A stretch of 64,000 bases of DNA from contig JAUJNH010000007.1 of the NCBI GenBank assembly GCA_030448245.1, positions 150,995 to 214,994 of the forward strand, given 5' to 3'. This document shows, one piece after another, positions 36,272 through 44,898 of this stretch. The position numbers and the translations under genes were made by a program. The number at the start of each line of letters is the position of its first letter. Within the stretch, counting starts at the first letter, position 1. The DNA is from Acidimicrobiales bacterium (GTDB taxonomy: Bacteria; Actinomycetota; Acidimicrobiia; Acidimicrobiales; JAUJNH01). Below the pieces are notes generated by a model. It made no database searches. It saw nothing but the letters and a program-made list of their open reading frames with translations, and was not told the DNA's origin.

Positions 36272-37423
36272 ATGGGCTGGAAGGCAACAGGTCAGCCGAT
36301 GGTCCGCCAGCAGCGTTCGAAGTGGGTGGTGCGTGTCGACGGCATAGACACCGAGACGGGCAGGCACCGCCCCCGCCAGCTCGGCACCTTCCCATCCCAA
36401 CGGGCTGCGCTGAAGGCTTCCCGGACCGCCGTGGTCGAAGGGCGGACGAGCGAACGGGGCACGGTCGGCTGGCTCGTCCGGCGCTACGTCGCGTCGCGTT
36501 CCGATGTCACGGTCAAGACCCGTGAGCAGTACGAGTGGGCCATCCCCCACATCGACTCCGGTCTCGGGGCCATCCGGCTCGATCGCCTGGACCGGGAGGA
36601 CGTCGCCCGCTGGCTCGAGTGCCTGGCGGCGTCAGGCACGCTGGCCCACCGCAGCATCCAGGTCTGCCGCAACGTCTTGCGGGCTGCCCTCGCCGACGCG
36701 GTCGAGGAGGGCCTGCTCCGCCGCAGCCCGGCGGCCAGGGTGGCGATGCCGCGCCGGATCGCGAAGGCCGGCCTGCAGCGGGAGGCCACCGCTTGGGATC
36801 GGGCCGAGGTGGCGCATTTCCTGGACGTAACCGCAGAGCACCGCTGGGCCGTCGGCTTGCGGATCGCAGTGCTCTACGGGCTTCGCCGCAGCGAGCTGCT
36901 GGCCCTCCGCTGGGACGACCTCGATCTGAAGGCGGCGACGTTGCGCATCGACGAGGGACTGGTGCCGGTCGTAGGAGGCACCGCCTGGACCGAAGCCAAG
37001 AACGCCCGGTCTCGCCGGCTGATCCCCCTGGATTCCGAGACGATCAGATGGTTCGGACGGCGTCGCAGGGACCAAGCGATGGAGCGCCTCGTCGCCGGCC
37101 CGACCTGGGAGGATCAGGACCTCATCCTCACGACCCGCCACGGACGTCCGGTCATGCCGAGAAGCTTCGACCGCACCCTGGCCCTCGTCGTTAGAGACGC
37201 TGACCTGCCCCGCCTGAGCTCGCACGGCCTGCGGCACACCGCCGCCACCCACATGGTCCAGGCGTCGGCCGATCTAGGCGAGCTACGCGCCGTCGCCGAC
37301 GTGCTCGGCCACAGCCCGGAGATGCTCCTGCGCGTCTACGCCCACGCCCTCCCCGAGAGCGTTCGCGCCGTGGCCGACCGGATCGGCCACCGGGCCAGCA
37401 TCGGGTCGCCGCCGACAACCTGA
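36272..37423 (+). CDS. tyrosine site-specific integrase
   Basis: A 383-aa phage-type integrase. An N-terminal arm-binding region (AP2-like, ~10-60), a SAM-like core-binding domain (~65-160) and a catalytic domain with all residues: Arg in YGLRRSELLALRW, Lys in EAKNARSRR, HGLRHTAATH (His-x-x-Arg), LGHS and the Tyr in LRVYAH. The ATG has GGGAGGGAGAG upstream. It lies just after tRNA-Pro, so it probably integrated the downstream element there. Confidence 0.93.
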   Translation: MGWKATGQPMVRQQRSKWVVRVDGIDTETGRHRPRQLGTFPSQRAALKASRTAVVEGRTSERGTVGWLVRRYVASRSDVTVKTREQYEWAIPHIDSGLGAIRLDRLDREDVARWLECLAASGTLAHRSIQVCRNVLRAALADAVEEGLLRRSPAARVAMPRRIAKAGLQREATAWDRAEVAHFLDVTAEHRWAVGLRIAVLYGLRRSELLALRWDDLDLKAATLRIDEGLVPVVGGTAWTEAKNARSRRLIPLDSETIRWFGRRRRDQAMERLVAGPTWEDQDLILTTRHGRPVMPRSFDRTLALVVRDADLPRLSSHGLRHTAATHMVQASADLGELRAVADVLGHSPEMLLRVYAHALPESVRAVADRIGHRASIGSPPTT

Positions 37424-37491
37424 CGTCTGGGAGCATCCGCCCTGTCATCGTGGGGACGAGCGGCGAAGGAGGTCGAGAACCTCCTCGAACG

Positions 37492-37751
37492 TCAGCGCAT
37501 CCCGGGACGGGCGCGGATCCACAGGACCGCGACCCTGCGCCGCTCGTCGTCGACGGTGTAGGCCAGTAGGTAGTCGTCGGCCACGGGCACTTCGTAGAAG
37601 GGGATGTCCATCACCGTGTGCGACCGCCCTCACGGGGAGGCCCCTCGGCCAGCCACGACATGAGGACGTCAGCAACGGCATCGCTGACGTTGGCTGCAAG
37701 CCCGACGAGCTCCGAGCGGACGATGCTCGTGAGGTCGATCCCCCAGCTCAC
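37492..37751 (-). pseudogene. RelE/ParE-like toxin with a frame break
   Basis: From a GTG at 37751 that overlaps the antitoxin stop (GTGA), the frame reads a helical toxin start (DLTSIVRSELVGLAANVSDA) and stops at 37611. A second frame from ~37616 to 37492 continues the fold: DYLLAYTVDDERRRVAVLWI, the typical RelE/ParE beta-sheet. One base change near 37612 would join them into ~86 aa. Either a decayed toxin or a sequencing indel. Confidence 0.6.
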
Positions 37752-37906
37752 TCCTGGCCGGAACGCAGGCGGGCGAAGGCGGCGCGGAGCTCCTCCACGG
37801 TGTCACAGCGCACCAGGCGACCCTCCCGCTCATCGCGAGCCGCCTCCTGCAGACGGACCATGACCTCGTCATCGGTGAGCTCGTCGGTCTCGATGCGCCT
37901 CGCCAT
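37748..37906 (-). CDS. small antitoxin-like protein of a type II pair
   Basis: A 52-aa acidic/basic helical protein (MARRIETDELTDDEVMVRLQ start, ending RLRSGQE) just upstream of, and overlapping by 4 nt, the RelE-like toxin frame. Size, charge and overlap fit a type II antitoxin. The DNA-binding class is not clear. The intact antitoxin beside a broken toxin is consistent with toxin inactivation. Confidence 0.6.
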   Translation of the reverse strand: MARRIETDELTDDEVMVRLQEAARDEREGRLVRCDTVEELRAAFARLRSGQE

Positions 37907-38275
37907 GAAGGAAGGCTACGTCGCCTGCCCTACCCGTCAGGTGGAGCAGGGCCCCGTCCTGGGTGGTGCCCGTGGACGTCTCAGACCTGCCTGGGAACCC
38001 GAGGACCACGCCGCACGCCCTGGACGAGGCCGCCGGCAGCCCTGACCACGGCGATGAATCGCCTTAACGCCCAGCGTTCAGGCGTTGGTCAGGTCTCCTG
38101 GACGGGTGACCAAGGATCTGACCAACAATCTGACCACCTGAAAGCGGCCGTTTGGTCAGATTCCTGTAAAGGGTGGCGTGGTACCACGGCCGGATGCAAC
38201 CTGTCCGTCTCCCCCGCGTCGGCGGCCGCTCACGGCTCCCTCGAGGCTCGGCAGCCCCGCCCGTGGAGGTGCGTG
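37907..38275. other. non-coding region with GGTCAG/CTGACC repeats
   Basis: No convincing gene. The region between the antitoxin and the first excisionase-like gene contains clustered CTGACCA and TGGTCAG words (see separate entry), then a GC-rich stretch. It may be a control or DNA-processing region of the element. Confidence 0.5.
38115..38162. repeat. direct and inverted TCTGACCA repeats
   Basis: GATCTGACCA (38115-38124) and AATCTGACCA (38127-38136) are spaced 12 nt start to start. A perfect inverted copy TGGTCAGATT (38153-38162) follows after a 16-nt loop. The 10-bp inverted repeat plus the tandem half-sites resemble iterons, a relaxase hairpin or a repressor operator. No second example is seen elsewhere in the window. 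Confidence 0.7.
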
Positions 38276-38605
38276 GTGGCTGAGCTCCCCGACTTCTTGA
38301 CGGTGCGGGAGGTGGCGGAGATCTTCCGGATCAGCCCGATCACCGCAAACGTCGGCTGGCGAGCCGTGATCGAGATCGAGCCGACGGGACGACGTTCAGG
38401 CGCCTCGAGTCGATGTCCTAGCCGGTGTCCCCCCTGGTGCGGCAGGTCGTGGCGGATGTCCGAGCCGGCGTCCCCCCTGGTGCGGCAGGTCGTGGCGGAT
38501 GTCCGAGCCGGTGTCCCGCCTGGTGGCGTACCGCGATGCGCGTTGTGTGGCCCGGAGTGCTCCTTACAGGAGCAGTCGATGAGTGGAGGTGGTCCTGGTG
38601 GCTGA
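38276..38605 (+). pseudogene. truncated excisionase-like HTH protein
   Basis: Starts VAELPDFLTVREVAEIFRIS, clearly a relative of the complete HTH protein at 38598 (VAEVPDFFTVEEAARILRLS). Similarity ends after ~30 residues; the frame then runs through a 43-bp tandem repeat to 38605. It looks like a partial duplication of the excisionase gene. GTG start at 38276 with GTGGAGGTG upstream. Confidence 0.6.
38414..38530. repeat. 43-bp tandem repeat, ~2.7 copies
   Basis: Units begin near 38416, 38459 and 38502 (core GTCCCCCCTGGTGCGGCAGG, then TCGTGGCGGATG). The first two are almost identical; the third is partial and diverged. The period is not a multiple of 3, so it is not conserved protein. It lies between the two excisionase-like genes, in a region where mobile elements often carry iterons. 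Confidence 0.85.
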
Positions 38606-38936
38606 GGTTCCTGACTTCTTCACGGTGGAGGAGGCGGCGCGGATCTTGCGGTTGAGCCGGTCGACGATGTACCGGCTGGTGAGGCTGTACCTCGAGACCG
38701 GTGGACGGGAGGGGATCCCGGTGCTCATGCTGGGCGGCCAGTACCGGATCGCCCGGTCGACGCTGGAGGAGCTGGCGGGCGGTCCGGTGCACCTTCCGGA
38801 GGTGGCTAAGCCGGCGGCGGTGGTGGAGCTGGGCGGCCGGCGCCCGGTCGACGGCGACCGGACGAGGGCGAGGAAGCACTCGCGCGCAGCCGGGTCGACT
38901 GCGTCGTCCGACCAGCTGGGCTTCCCCCTGACCTGA
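38598..38936 (+). CDS. excisionase-family (HTH_17) DNA-binding protein
   Basis: A 112-aa protein with a MerR-like/excisionase helix-turn-helix: DFFTVEEAARILRLSRSTMYRLV, then a wing with GQYRIARSTLEELAGG. I choose the GTG at 38598 because TGGAGGT lies 7 nt upstream. In integrative elements such proteins direct excision or repress the integrase. It lies between the integrase and the relaxase, the expected place for a recombination directionality factor. Confidence 0.78.
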   Translation: MAEVPDFFTVEEAARILRLSRSTMYRLVRLYLETGGREGIPVLMLGGQYRIARSTLEELAGGPVHLPEVAKPAAVVELGGRRPVDGDRTRARKHSRAAGSTASSDQLGFPLT

Positions 38937-39278
38937 CGCCGGGGACCTCTTCGGGAAGGTGAACTTTTGGTGAACGGCTGTGCCGCCCCGTCCATCCAGT
39001 ATCAGCCTGTGCCAACGAGTGTCATTCATTCTCCGTGGGCGGATTCGGCGGGATTCGCGGTCACGCGTACGGGTGTACAGATGGCAGATCGAGCCCTTTC
39101 CCACGGCCAACAAGATGCAATCCCACGATCCGAAGGCATCCCCACAAGAGGCACAGCGATGACCAAGGCGGCCCCCATGACCGACGGCACGACGATTTCC
39201 CCGGCCACGAACGCACTCTCTTCCAAGCCGAAGATCGAGAGCACAGTGGCACCGAGGGTGCGGTAGGGGCTGGGCCTC
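38937..39278. other. region upstream of the relaxase gene
   Basis: No convincing gene. A short hydrophobic minus-strand frame (39026-39244, with VAGEIVVPSVMGAALVIAVP) and a 35-codon plus-strand frame (39160-39267) are open, but neither has a ribosome site or recognisable family. The region is less GC-rich than its surroundings. An origin of transfer is expected near a MobF relaxase gene; I cannot place a nic site. Confidence 0.4.
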
Positions 39279-42200
39279 GTGCATCGTGTCGCTCCGCTGC
39301 CGGTGGTGTCGACGGGCCCGGCGTCGTTGCACCAGTACCTGGACCAGGCCCGGGAGGGCGAGCGAGGCGAGGAGCGGTACTACACCGAGGACGGACGGGC
39401 ATCCTCCGAGTGGCGCACCTCGCCGGGGTTGGAGATCGACGGGCCGGTCACGGCCGGGCAGTTCGTGCGTCTGCTGGACGGGGAGGACCCGGTGGCGGGG
39501 GCTGACCGGTTGGATGAGCGGTCGGCCCGGCGGAGGCTGGCCGGGTGGTCAGGGGTGTTGGCGGCGCCGCCGGAGGTGTCGTTCCTGATCCATCACGGCG
39601 GCGGTCACGGCCTGGCCGACGGCCGCGATGTCGGCGAGGTGGCCCGGACATGCTGGGAGGGAGCGGTAGCCGACGCTCTGGCCGGGATCGAGGCCCGGTT
39701 GGGGACCCGGGCTGGGGCGGCCGGGGCGGCCCGGCTTGACGCCGTCGGGTGGCAGGTGGCGCTGTTCCGTCATGAGACGAACCGGGATGGCTGGCTCCAC
39801 TCCCATGTCCACTACATCCTCCCGAACTGCGTCCAGGGATCGGACGGGGTGTGGCGCACGGTTGACAGCCGGCGGCTGATCCCGGTGCAGAAGGTGATCG
39901 GCGCCGAGCTCCAGGCCGCCCTCCGCCGCCGATTCGGCGCGGAGCTGGGAATCGCCTACGACCACGGCCGGGCCAAGGACGGGATCGTCCCGGCAGTCGG
40001 GGTGGACGACCGGTACGTGCAGGCCCGGTCCTCCCGCCGGCAGGCGATCGGCCGCTACCTGTCCGAGCACCGCGACGAACTGGCCGTCCGGGGGATCGTG
40101 GGGCGGCGGGCGGAGCTGTACGCGGAGCGGGCCACGCGGGCCCCGAAGGACACGACGGTGTCCATCGAGCAGCTGCGGGCCCAGGAACGGGATCGCCTCC
40201 GGGCGCTCGGGGTGGACATCGATGCCGCCGTGCGGAGCCTGGTCGGCCGGGCCGTGGAGCGGACCGTCGAACCCGACGAGGTGAAGCGGGTCTTGTTCGA
40301 GCGGCTGGCCGGCCCGGACGGGTTGACCGGGCACCGGGCGGTGTTCGCAGAGCGGGACGTTGTGGTGGAGTGCCTGGCCTTCGCCCCTACCCCGGCGGAC
40401 GCCAGGGTGTGGGCGAAGGAGTTCATGGCCGGCTGGGCCCTTCCGGCCCGGTCCCCGTCCGGAGAGACGGGCGAGTGCTGGTTCACCACCCTCAGCCTCC
40501 TCGACGCCCAGGACCGAGTGCGGGCCGCGTGGGGGCAGCTCGACCGGGGCCGGCCCCTGGCCTCGGCTGCGGGGGTCGATGCCGCCCTCGACGGCCTGGC
40601 CGGCCGGGGTGTCATGCCGTCCCGAGCGCAAGAAGCCGCGGTTCGGGCGGTGTGCTCGGCCACCGGACCGACGATCGTGGAAGGCCCGCCGGGGTGCGGG
40701 AAGACCTCGGTGGTCGCCGCCGCCGTGGTGGCCGCCGCCCGCCACGACCGAATCAACGTCCTCGGGTCCGCCCTCGCGCTCGAGGCGGCCAGCCTCCTCG
40801 GTGCTGACACCGGCCTGGCCGACCATCAGGTCCACACCCTGGCCGGCATGCTGGCCCGCTCGGCCACCGAGGGGCCCGGGTGGTTCGCCAACTCTCTCGT
40901 CCTGGTCGACGAGGCCTCGATGCTCGGCACCCGCCAGGCCGCCGACCTGTTCGACCGCATCGCCGCCGGCGGCGGCCGGCTCCTGCTCCTCGGCGACGGC
41001 CGCCAGGCCCCACCGGTGGAAGCCGGGGGCGTCTGGCCCACCCTCTGCGACGACGCCACCTCCGGAGGCACTGGTCAGTACGTGCGGCTCACCGAGACCT
41101 GCCGGCAACAGGACCCGGCGGAACGCGAAGCAGTCGCCCTCCTCCGCTCCGGCCGCACGCTCGACGCCCTCCACCACTGGAACGACCACGGCCGGATCGT
41201 CGGCGGGGCCAGTGACGACCAGGTCATCGCTCAACTGGCAACTCGGGCCGCTGCGCAGATCCTGGCCGGGGAGGACGTGCTGGTGCTGGCCGCCACCCGG
41301 GACGAGGCCGAACGAGCCGGGTTCGCCATCCGCACCCGCCTCCTCCAACACGGCCACCTCGACACCGGCCACGCCCAGTACGGCACCCTGGCACTGGCCG
41401 AAGGCGACCGAGTCGTGCTCCGGGCCAACGACCGTGCTCTCGGGGCCCGCAACGGCACCCGCGGCGCCGTCCGCCAGCTCACCCCCGACGGGATCACCAT
41501 CGTGACCGCGGGCGGTCGGGACCTGCGCCTGCCGGCCGGCTACGTGGCCGAGCACGTCGAGTGGGCCTACGCCCTGACCGTCCACACCGGCCAAGGCCAA
41601 ACCGCCGACCACGTCCACGTCCTCGCCTCCCCCTCCCTCTACCAAGAGCTGGCCGTCGTCGCCGGCAGCCGCCACCGCCACACCGTCACCTGGCACCTCT
41701 GCGCCGGCGCCACCGAACACCTCCGCGGCCCACAACCCCGGCCCACCATCGACGACCTCACCCGGTGGGCCACCCAGCCCCGAGCCGAACAGTTCGCCCA
41801 CCTCGAACCCGATCCGGTGCAGCCGACCTTGGCCGAGCTCTACGACACCCGCGGACAAGCCCTCGCGGTCCTGAGGGAACACCACCAACGGCAACGGGCC
41901 GTCGACAACGCCGCCCGAGACCGAGCCATCGTCCAAAGCCGCCTCGATCAGCTTGTCGGCTGCCGAACCAAGCTCGAGCAGCAACGCCGCCGGGCCGCCG
42001 CCCGCACCATCCAGCTCCCCCAACGGCCGGTCCGCCGCACCACCCGCCAGGCCCTGCAACACGCCGAACAAGACCTCGACCGGGCCGACCGCAGCCTGAC
42101 CACGAATCAGGCAGACCTCGACAAGGTCACCGCCGACCTCGACGGTGCTCAGGCCCGGCTGGCCGACGCCCGCCGGCGCTTGGACGATCACCAGCCCCAG

Positions 42201-42539
42201 GCGGCAGACGCCAACAGGAACGCCCTCCGAGCCGAGCTCGCCATCGCCGATCGGACCCGGGACCTCGGCACAGCCGCCGCTCACAACCAGCCTCGCCACA
42301 TCATCGAACTTCTCGGTCCGCCGCCACCGTCGGCGTACAGCGACCACCGCAAGCGCTGGCTGACCAAGGCAGGCGACATCGAGGCCTACCTCGAACGCTG
42401 GGCCCTCAAGCCCGAAGCCCTCGCCCAGAGCCCGGACCCGAGGACACCCGCTCACCGGCACTGGCGCAAGGCCATAGCTCCCGTCACCCACCCACACCTC
42501 GAGCGCGAACTCGACCGCGGCGTCATGGACCTCAGGTAG
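39279..42539 (+). CDS. MobF/TrwC-type relaxase-helicase
   Basis: A 1086-aa conjugative relaxase. N-terminal TrwC relaxase domain (~1-300) with the three-His metal site WLHSHVHYI and a Tyr-rich start (QYLDQ, RYYTED). The helicase part has Walker A EGPPGCGKTS (~470), Walker B LVLVDEASML and later SF1 motifs (YALTVHTGQGQT). The last ~250 residues are a coiled-coil, Arg/Gln-rich region. It nicks at oriT and unwinds DNA for transfer. No coupling protein or type IV secretion genes are in the window, so the element looks mobilizable rather than self-transmissible. Confidence 0.93.
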   Translation: MHRVAPLPVVSTGPASLHQYLDQAREGERGEERYYTEDGRASSEWRTSPGLEIDGPVTAGQFVRLLDGEDPVAGADRLDERSARRRLAGWSGVLAAPPEVSFLIHHGGGHGLADGRDVGEVARTCWEGAVADALAGIEARLGTRAGAAGAARLDAVGWQVALFRHETNRDGWLHSHVHYILPNCVQGSDGVWRTVDSRRLIPVQKVIGAELQAALRRRFGAELGIAYDHGRAKDGIVPAVGVDDRYVQARSSRRQAIGRYLSEHRDELAVRGIVGRRAELYAERATRAPKDTTVSIEQLRAQERDRLRALGVDIDAAVRSLVGRAVERTVEPDEVKRVLFERLAGPDGLTGHRAVFAERDVVVECLAFAPTPADARVWAKEFMAGWALPARSPSGETGECWFTTLSLLDAQDRVRAAWGQLDRGRPLASAAGVDAALDGLAGRGVMPSRAQEAAVRAVCSATGPTIVEGPPGCGKTSVVAAAVVAAARHDRINVLGSALALEAASLLGADTGLADHQVHTLAGMLARSATEGPGWFANSLVLVDEASMLGTRQAADLFDRIAAGGGRLLLLGDGRQAPPVEAGGVWPTLCDDATSGGTGQYVRLTETCRQQDPAEREAVALLRSGRTLDALHHWNDHGRIVGGASDDQVIAQLATRAAAQILAGEDVLVLAATRDEAERAGFAIRTRLLQHGHLDTGHAQYGTLALAEGDRVVLRANDRALGARNGTRGAVRQLTPDGITIVTAGGRDLRLPAGYVAEHVEWAYALTVHTGQGQTADHVHVLASPSLYQELAVVAGSRHRHTVTWHLCAGATEHLRGPQPRPTIDDLTRWATQPRAEQFAHLEPDPVQPTLAELYDTRGQALAVLREHHQRQRAVDNAARDRAIVQSRLDQLVGCRTKLEQQRRRAAARTIQLPQRPVRRTTRQALQHAEQDLDRADRSLTTNQADLDKVTADLDGAQARLADARRRLDDHQPQAADANRNALRAELAIADRTRDLGTAAAHNQPRHIIELLGPPPPSAYSDHRKRWLTKAGDIEAYLERWALKPEALAQSPDPRTPAHRHWRKAIAPVTHPHLERELDRGVMDLR

Positions 42540-42843
42540 ACGCCTCCCCGACTCGACCCCCGCTCGTTACCGAGCGCCCGGCTCGTGCCAGGGAGGATGG
42601 GGTGAGTGCTCCTCGGCTCCTCATCCCTGGTGGGAGCGGGACCCTCCCGTAGGGTCGAGAGCCCTGGTTCCCGGCCTGACTTGCTGACCGGTCACCACCA
42701 TTGCCGGTGGTTTACGTCCGGTCTGTCGGTCGGGTTCCAGGACTCTTCGGCGCCCATCGTCGAGCGGTTTGATCGGTCACGCCGTTGACGCGGCGGGGTC
42801 GGCAAGGTCCGATCGTTCGGCAGGTGCGTGCCATCCCTCAACC
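42540..42843. other. non-coding 5' region of the IS110-family element
   Basis: Between the relaxase stop and the transposase ATG there is no gene. It holds one member of the dispersed GTTACC repeat (42566-42589), and several potential hairpins, for example ACCACC/GGTGGT (42694-42699/42706-42711). IS110-group elements encode their bridge RNA in this position, so a structured RNA may lie here. The exact left end of the element is not visible. Confidence 0.35.
42566..42589 (+). repeat. dispersed GTTACC repeat, copy 1
   Basis: GTTACCGAGCGCCCGGCTCG followed by TGCC; contains a CGAGC/GCTCG hairpin. Related words occur at 46559, 47371, 51894, 61058 and 63862, all on the plus strand and all beyond 42 kb. 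It lies just after the relaxase stop and could also act as a weak terminator. Confidence 0.55.
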
Positions 42844-43897
42844 ATGAAAAGGATGGCCATGACCATCGTAGAGACCCGTGCCGTGACCGGCGGCGTGGAC
42901 ACCCATCTGGACGTTCACGTCGCCGCCGCCCTCGACGGGATTGGTGGCCTGTTGGGCGTGGAGTCGTTCCGGACCACCCCCGCCGGCTACGCGGCGCTGA
43001 CCAGCTGGCTGTGTGGCTTCGGGACGCTGGAGCGGGTCGGGATCGAGGGGACGGGCAGCTACGGGGCTGGCCTGGCCCGTCACCTGGCCGCTCTGGGGAT
43101 CCCGGTCCTTGAGGTCGACCGGGCTGATCGTGCGTCCCGCCGCCAGTCCGGCAAGTCCGACCCGCTCGACGCCGTCTCCGCCGCTCGAGCGGTCCTCTCT
43201 GGGCGGGCCCGGGGCCAGTCGAAGGGACGCGATGGGCAGGTCGAAGCGATCCGGACGCTGATGGTGGCGAAGAACTCGGCTCGTCGGGATCGGACAGCGG
43301 CGATCAACCGGATTCGCGCTCTTGTGCTGACCGCGCCCGACCCGATCAGGGCCCGTTTCGCCCACCACACCACGGTTTCACTTGAAAGAGGCCGCAGCGA
43401 TGCGTCCTCGCGTCGGCGAGCTCGTCGAGCTGACCACCCTCGTCGTCCTCCGCGAGCTGGCCCGCCGCGCCACCTACCTGGCCGCCGAGATCGACCGTCT
43501 CGACGACCTCCTCCTCCCGCTCATCGCCCTGCGGGCCCCGGCGCTGCTGGCCACGCCCGGTGTCGGGCCCGACAGCGCAGCGATCCTTCTGATCGCCGCC
43601 GGCGACAACCCCGAACGGCTCCGCAGCGAAGCGGCCTGGGCTCACCTGTGCGCCAGCGCCCCCATCCCGGCCTCCTCCGGCAAGGTCGTCCGCCGGCGCC
43701 TCAACCCGGCCGGTGACCGCCAGGCCAACCATGCCCTGTGGCGGATCGTGCTCAGCCGCATGAGCTTCGAGCCCCGCACCCGGGCCTACGTCGAGCGGCG
43801 CCTCGCCGAGGGCAAGACCAAGACCGAGATCATCCGCTGTCTGAAGCGTTACGTCGCCCGGGAGGTGTACCCCCTCCTCCGCCCTCCCGGTCGCTGA
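42844..43897 (+). pseudogene. IS110-family transposase, frame broken near 43375
   Basis: The first frame has the RuvC-like DEDD domain: GVDTHLDVHV, IEGTGSYG, VDRADRASRRQSGKSDPLDA. It continues to about 43370; the second frame (from ~43376 to 43897) carries the Transposase_20 domain with LLATPGVGPDSAAILLIAAG, APIPASSGKV with the catalytic Ser, and NHALWRIVL. A 1-nt shift would join them into ~350 aa, the normal IS110 size. IS110 elements use a bridge RNA and lack clear inverted repeats or target duplications. Confidence 0.88.
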
Positions 43898-44204
43898 CTG
43901 ACACCACCATCCTGGGGCGCGGCCTGACCCACGTCTGTGCCTGCCGCGACTCCCGTTGGCCTTCTAACGATCTGTCGGCCGCTCCCCAGAACCAAACCCT
44001 GCTCCACCGTTCTGCCGGCCGTGTGACCTGATAAAAGCCTGCCCTCCCCAACCGGAGTGGCCCCTCCCTGGCATGTCCGCAGAAAACCGGCACCAGCCCC
44101 TTGACATCTATAGAAGCTTCGTTATCGGGCGTTGGTTGAGGCGACGAGAGGCCACGGCTGGGGGCCTGTCGGCGGAGGCAGAGGGCGGCGTTGGGCTATT
44201 TGCT
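43898..44204. other. non-coding region after IS110
   Basis: No gene is seen. It probably contains the right end of the IS110 element. A TTGACA at 44101-44106 is not followed by a good -10 at proper spacing. The sequence is less GC-rich than the core. Confidence 0.35.
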
Positions 44205-44629
44205 TCAGGTCCGGACGGCCTCGAGGATGAGCCCGGGGGTTCCTTCAAAGATTCGGTCGTTCGACACCAGGGGGATGCGGAGGCGGAGCGCGCTGGCTGC
44301 GATCCAGCGGTCGGCGTCGTGGTCACGCTGGCCGAGGGCGTGCCCAGTCCGTTCGCAGGCGACCCGCAGCTCGGCGTAGGCGCGGATGAGGTCGGTTCCC
44401 GTGTGGACGATCTCCGCGCGTGCGATCTGCGCTTCCAGGCGCTGCAATCGAGGGACACCCCCAGCCGCGGAGGAGGGCGCATAGCGGCGCTCGGCGACGT
44501 CTGGAACGAGAGGAAGGCAGGTCGGCCGGCGAGAAGGGCGTCGTACCGTTGGGCGAGGGTGGATCCGGGAGTGAGCCGGGCGCTGTAGACGTCGGTGTCG
44601 ACGACGACGGGGCCCCGGGGCTCGGTCAA
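44205..44629 (-). pseudogene. VapC-like PIN-domain toxin with a 1-nt frame break
   Basis: A TTG start at 44629 reads a PIN domain opening (VVVDTDVYSARLTPGS, first Asp) to PAFLSFQT. In the adjacent frame the protein continues VAERRYAPSSAAGGVPRLQR, through GHALGQRDHDADRWIAASAL (catalytic Asp pair) and LVSNDRIFEGTPGL to 44205. A single missing base near 44500 separates them. Restored length ~140 aa is normal for VapC ribonucleases. The upstream antitoxin gene ends 1 nt before it. Confidence 0.78.
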
Positions 44630-44630
44630 C

Positions 44631-44786
44631 TCAGGACAGCGGCAAGGAAGCTTCGGCTTCCTCGGGCGTGAGGTCGTCGATCACCATCTCGTCGTAGGGC
44701 GGCAAAGGCCGGCCACGGCGGAGGAGCTCCTCGACCGGGAGCTCGGGGCTCTCGCTTGGGATGGGCTCGGGGACCGGCGTCGACAT
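44631..44786 (-). CDS. VapB-like antitoxin
   Basis: A 51-aa acidic protein (MSTPVPEPIPSESPELPVEE start, EMVIDDLTPEEAEASLPL end) immediately upstream of the VapC-like toxin. ATG with CCGGAGAG upstream. It lacks a clear DNA-binding domain, so it may represent only a toxin-wrapping antitoxin. Position, size and charge support the call. Confidence 0.6.
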   Translation of the reverse strand: MSTPVPEPIPSESPELPVEELLRRGRPLPPYDEMVIDDLTPEEAEASLPLS

Positions 44787-44898
44787 CTCTCCGGGGATTC
44801 TACGGCCCGCAGCAGCTGTGAGACTGGCGCCAGCTTGGGTGCGCGGGAAGATCGGCTCACCTCGCCCAGCGATGCGGTTGGCGGGCTGTTCAGGTTGG

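Noticed and set aside
38414..38530. CRISPR-like array
   Set aside because: The 43-bp units are head-to-tail with no unique spacers; it is a simple tandem repeat.
39549..42497. 982-codon frame antisense to the relaxase
   Set aside because: Shadow frame; the plus-strand relaxase has the three-His, Walker A and Walker B motifs.
42543..42552. CCTCCCCGAC matching the tRNA-Pro 3' end (36163-36172), a possible attR
   Set aside because: Only 10 GC-rich bases match and the TTCGAATCC part is missing; chance is likely.
44101..44125. Promoter TTGACA after the IS110 element
   Set aside because: No -10 at 16-18 nt and it points antisense into the VapC-like gene.
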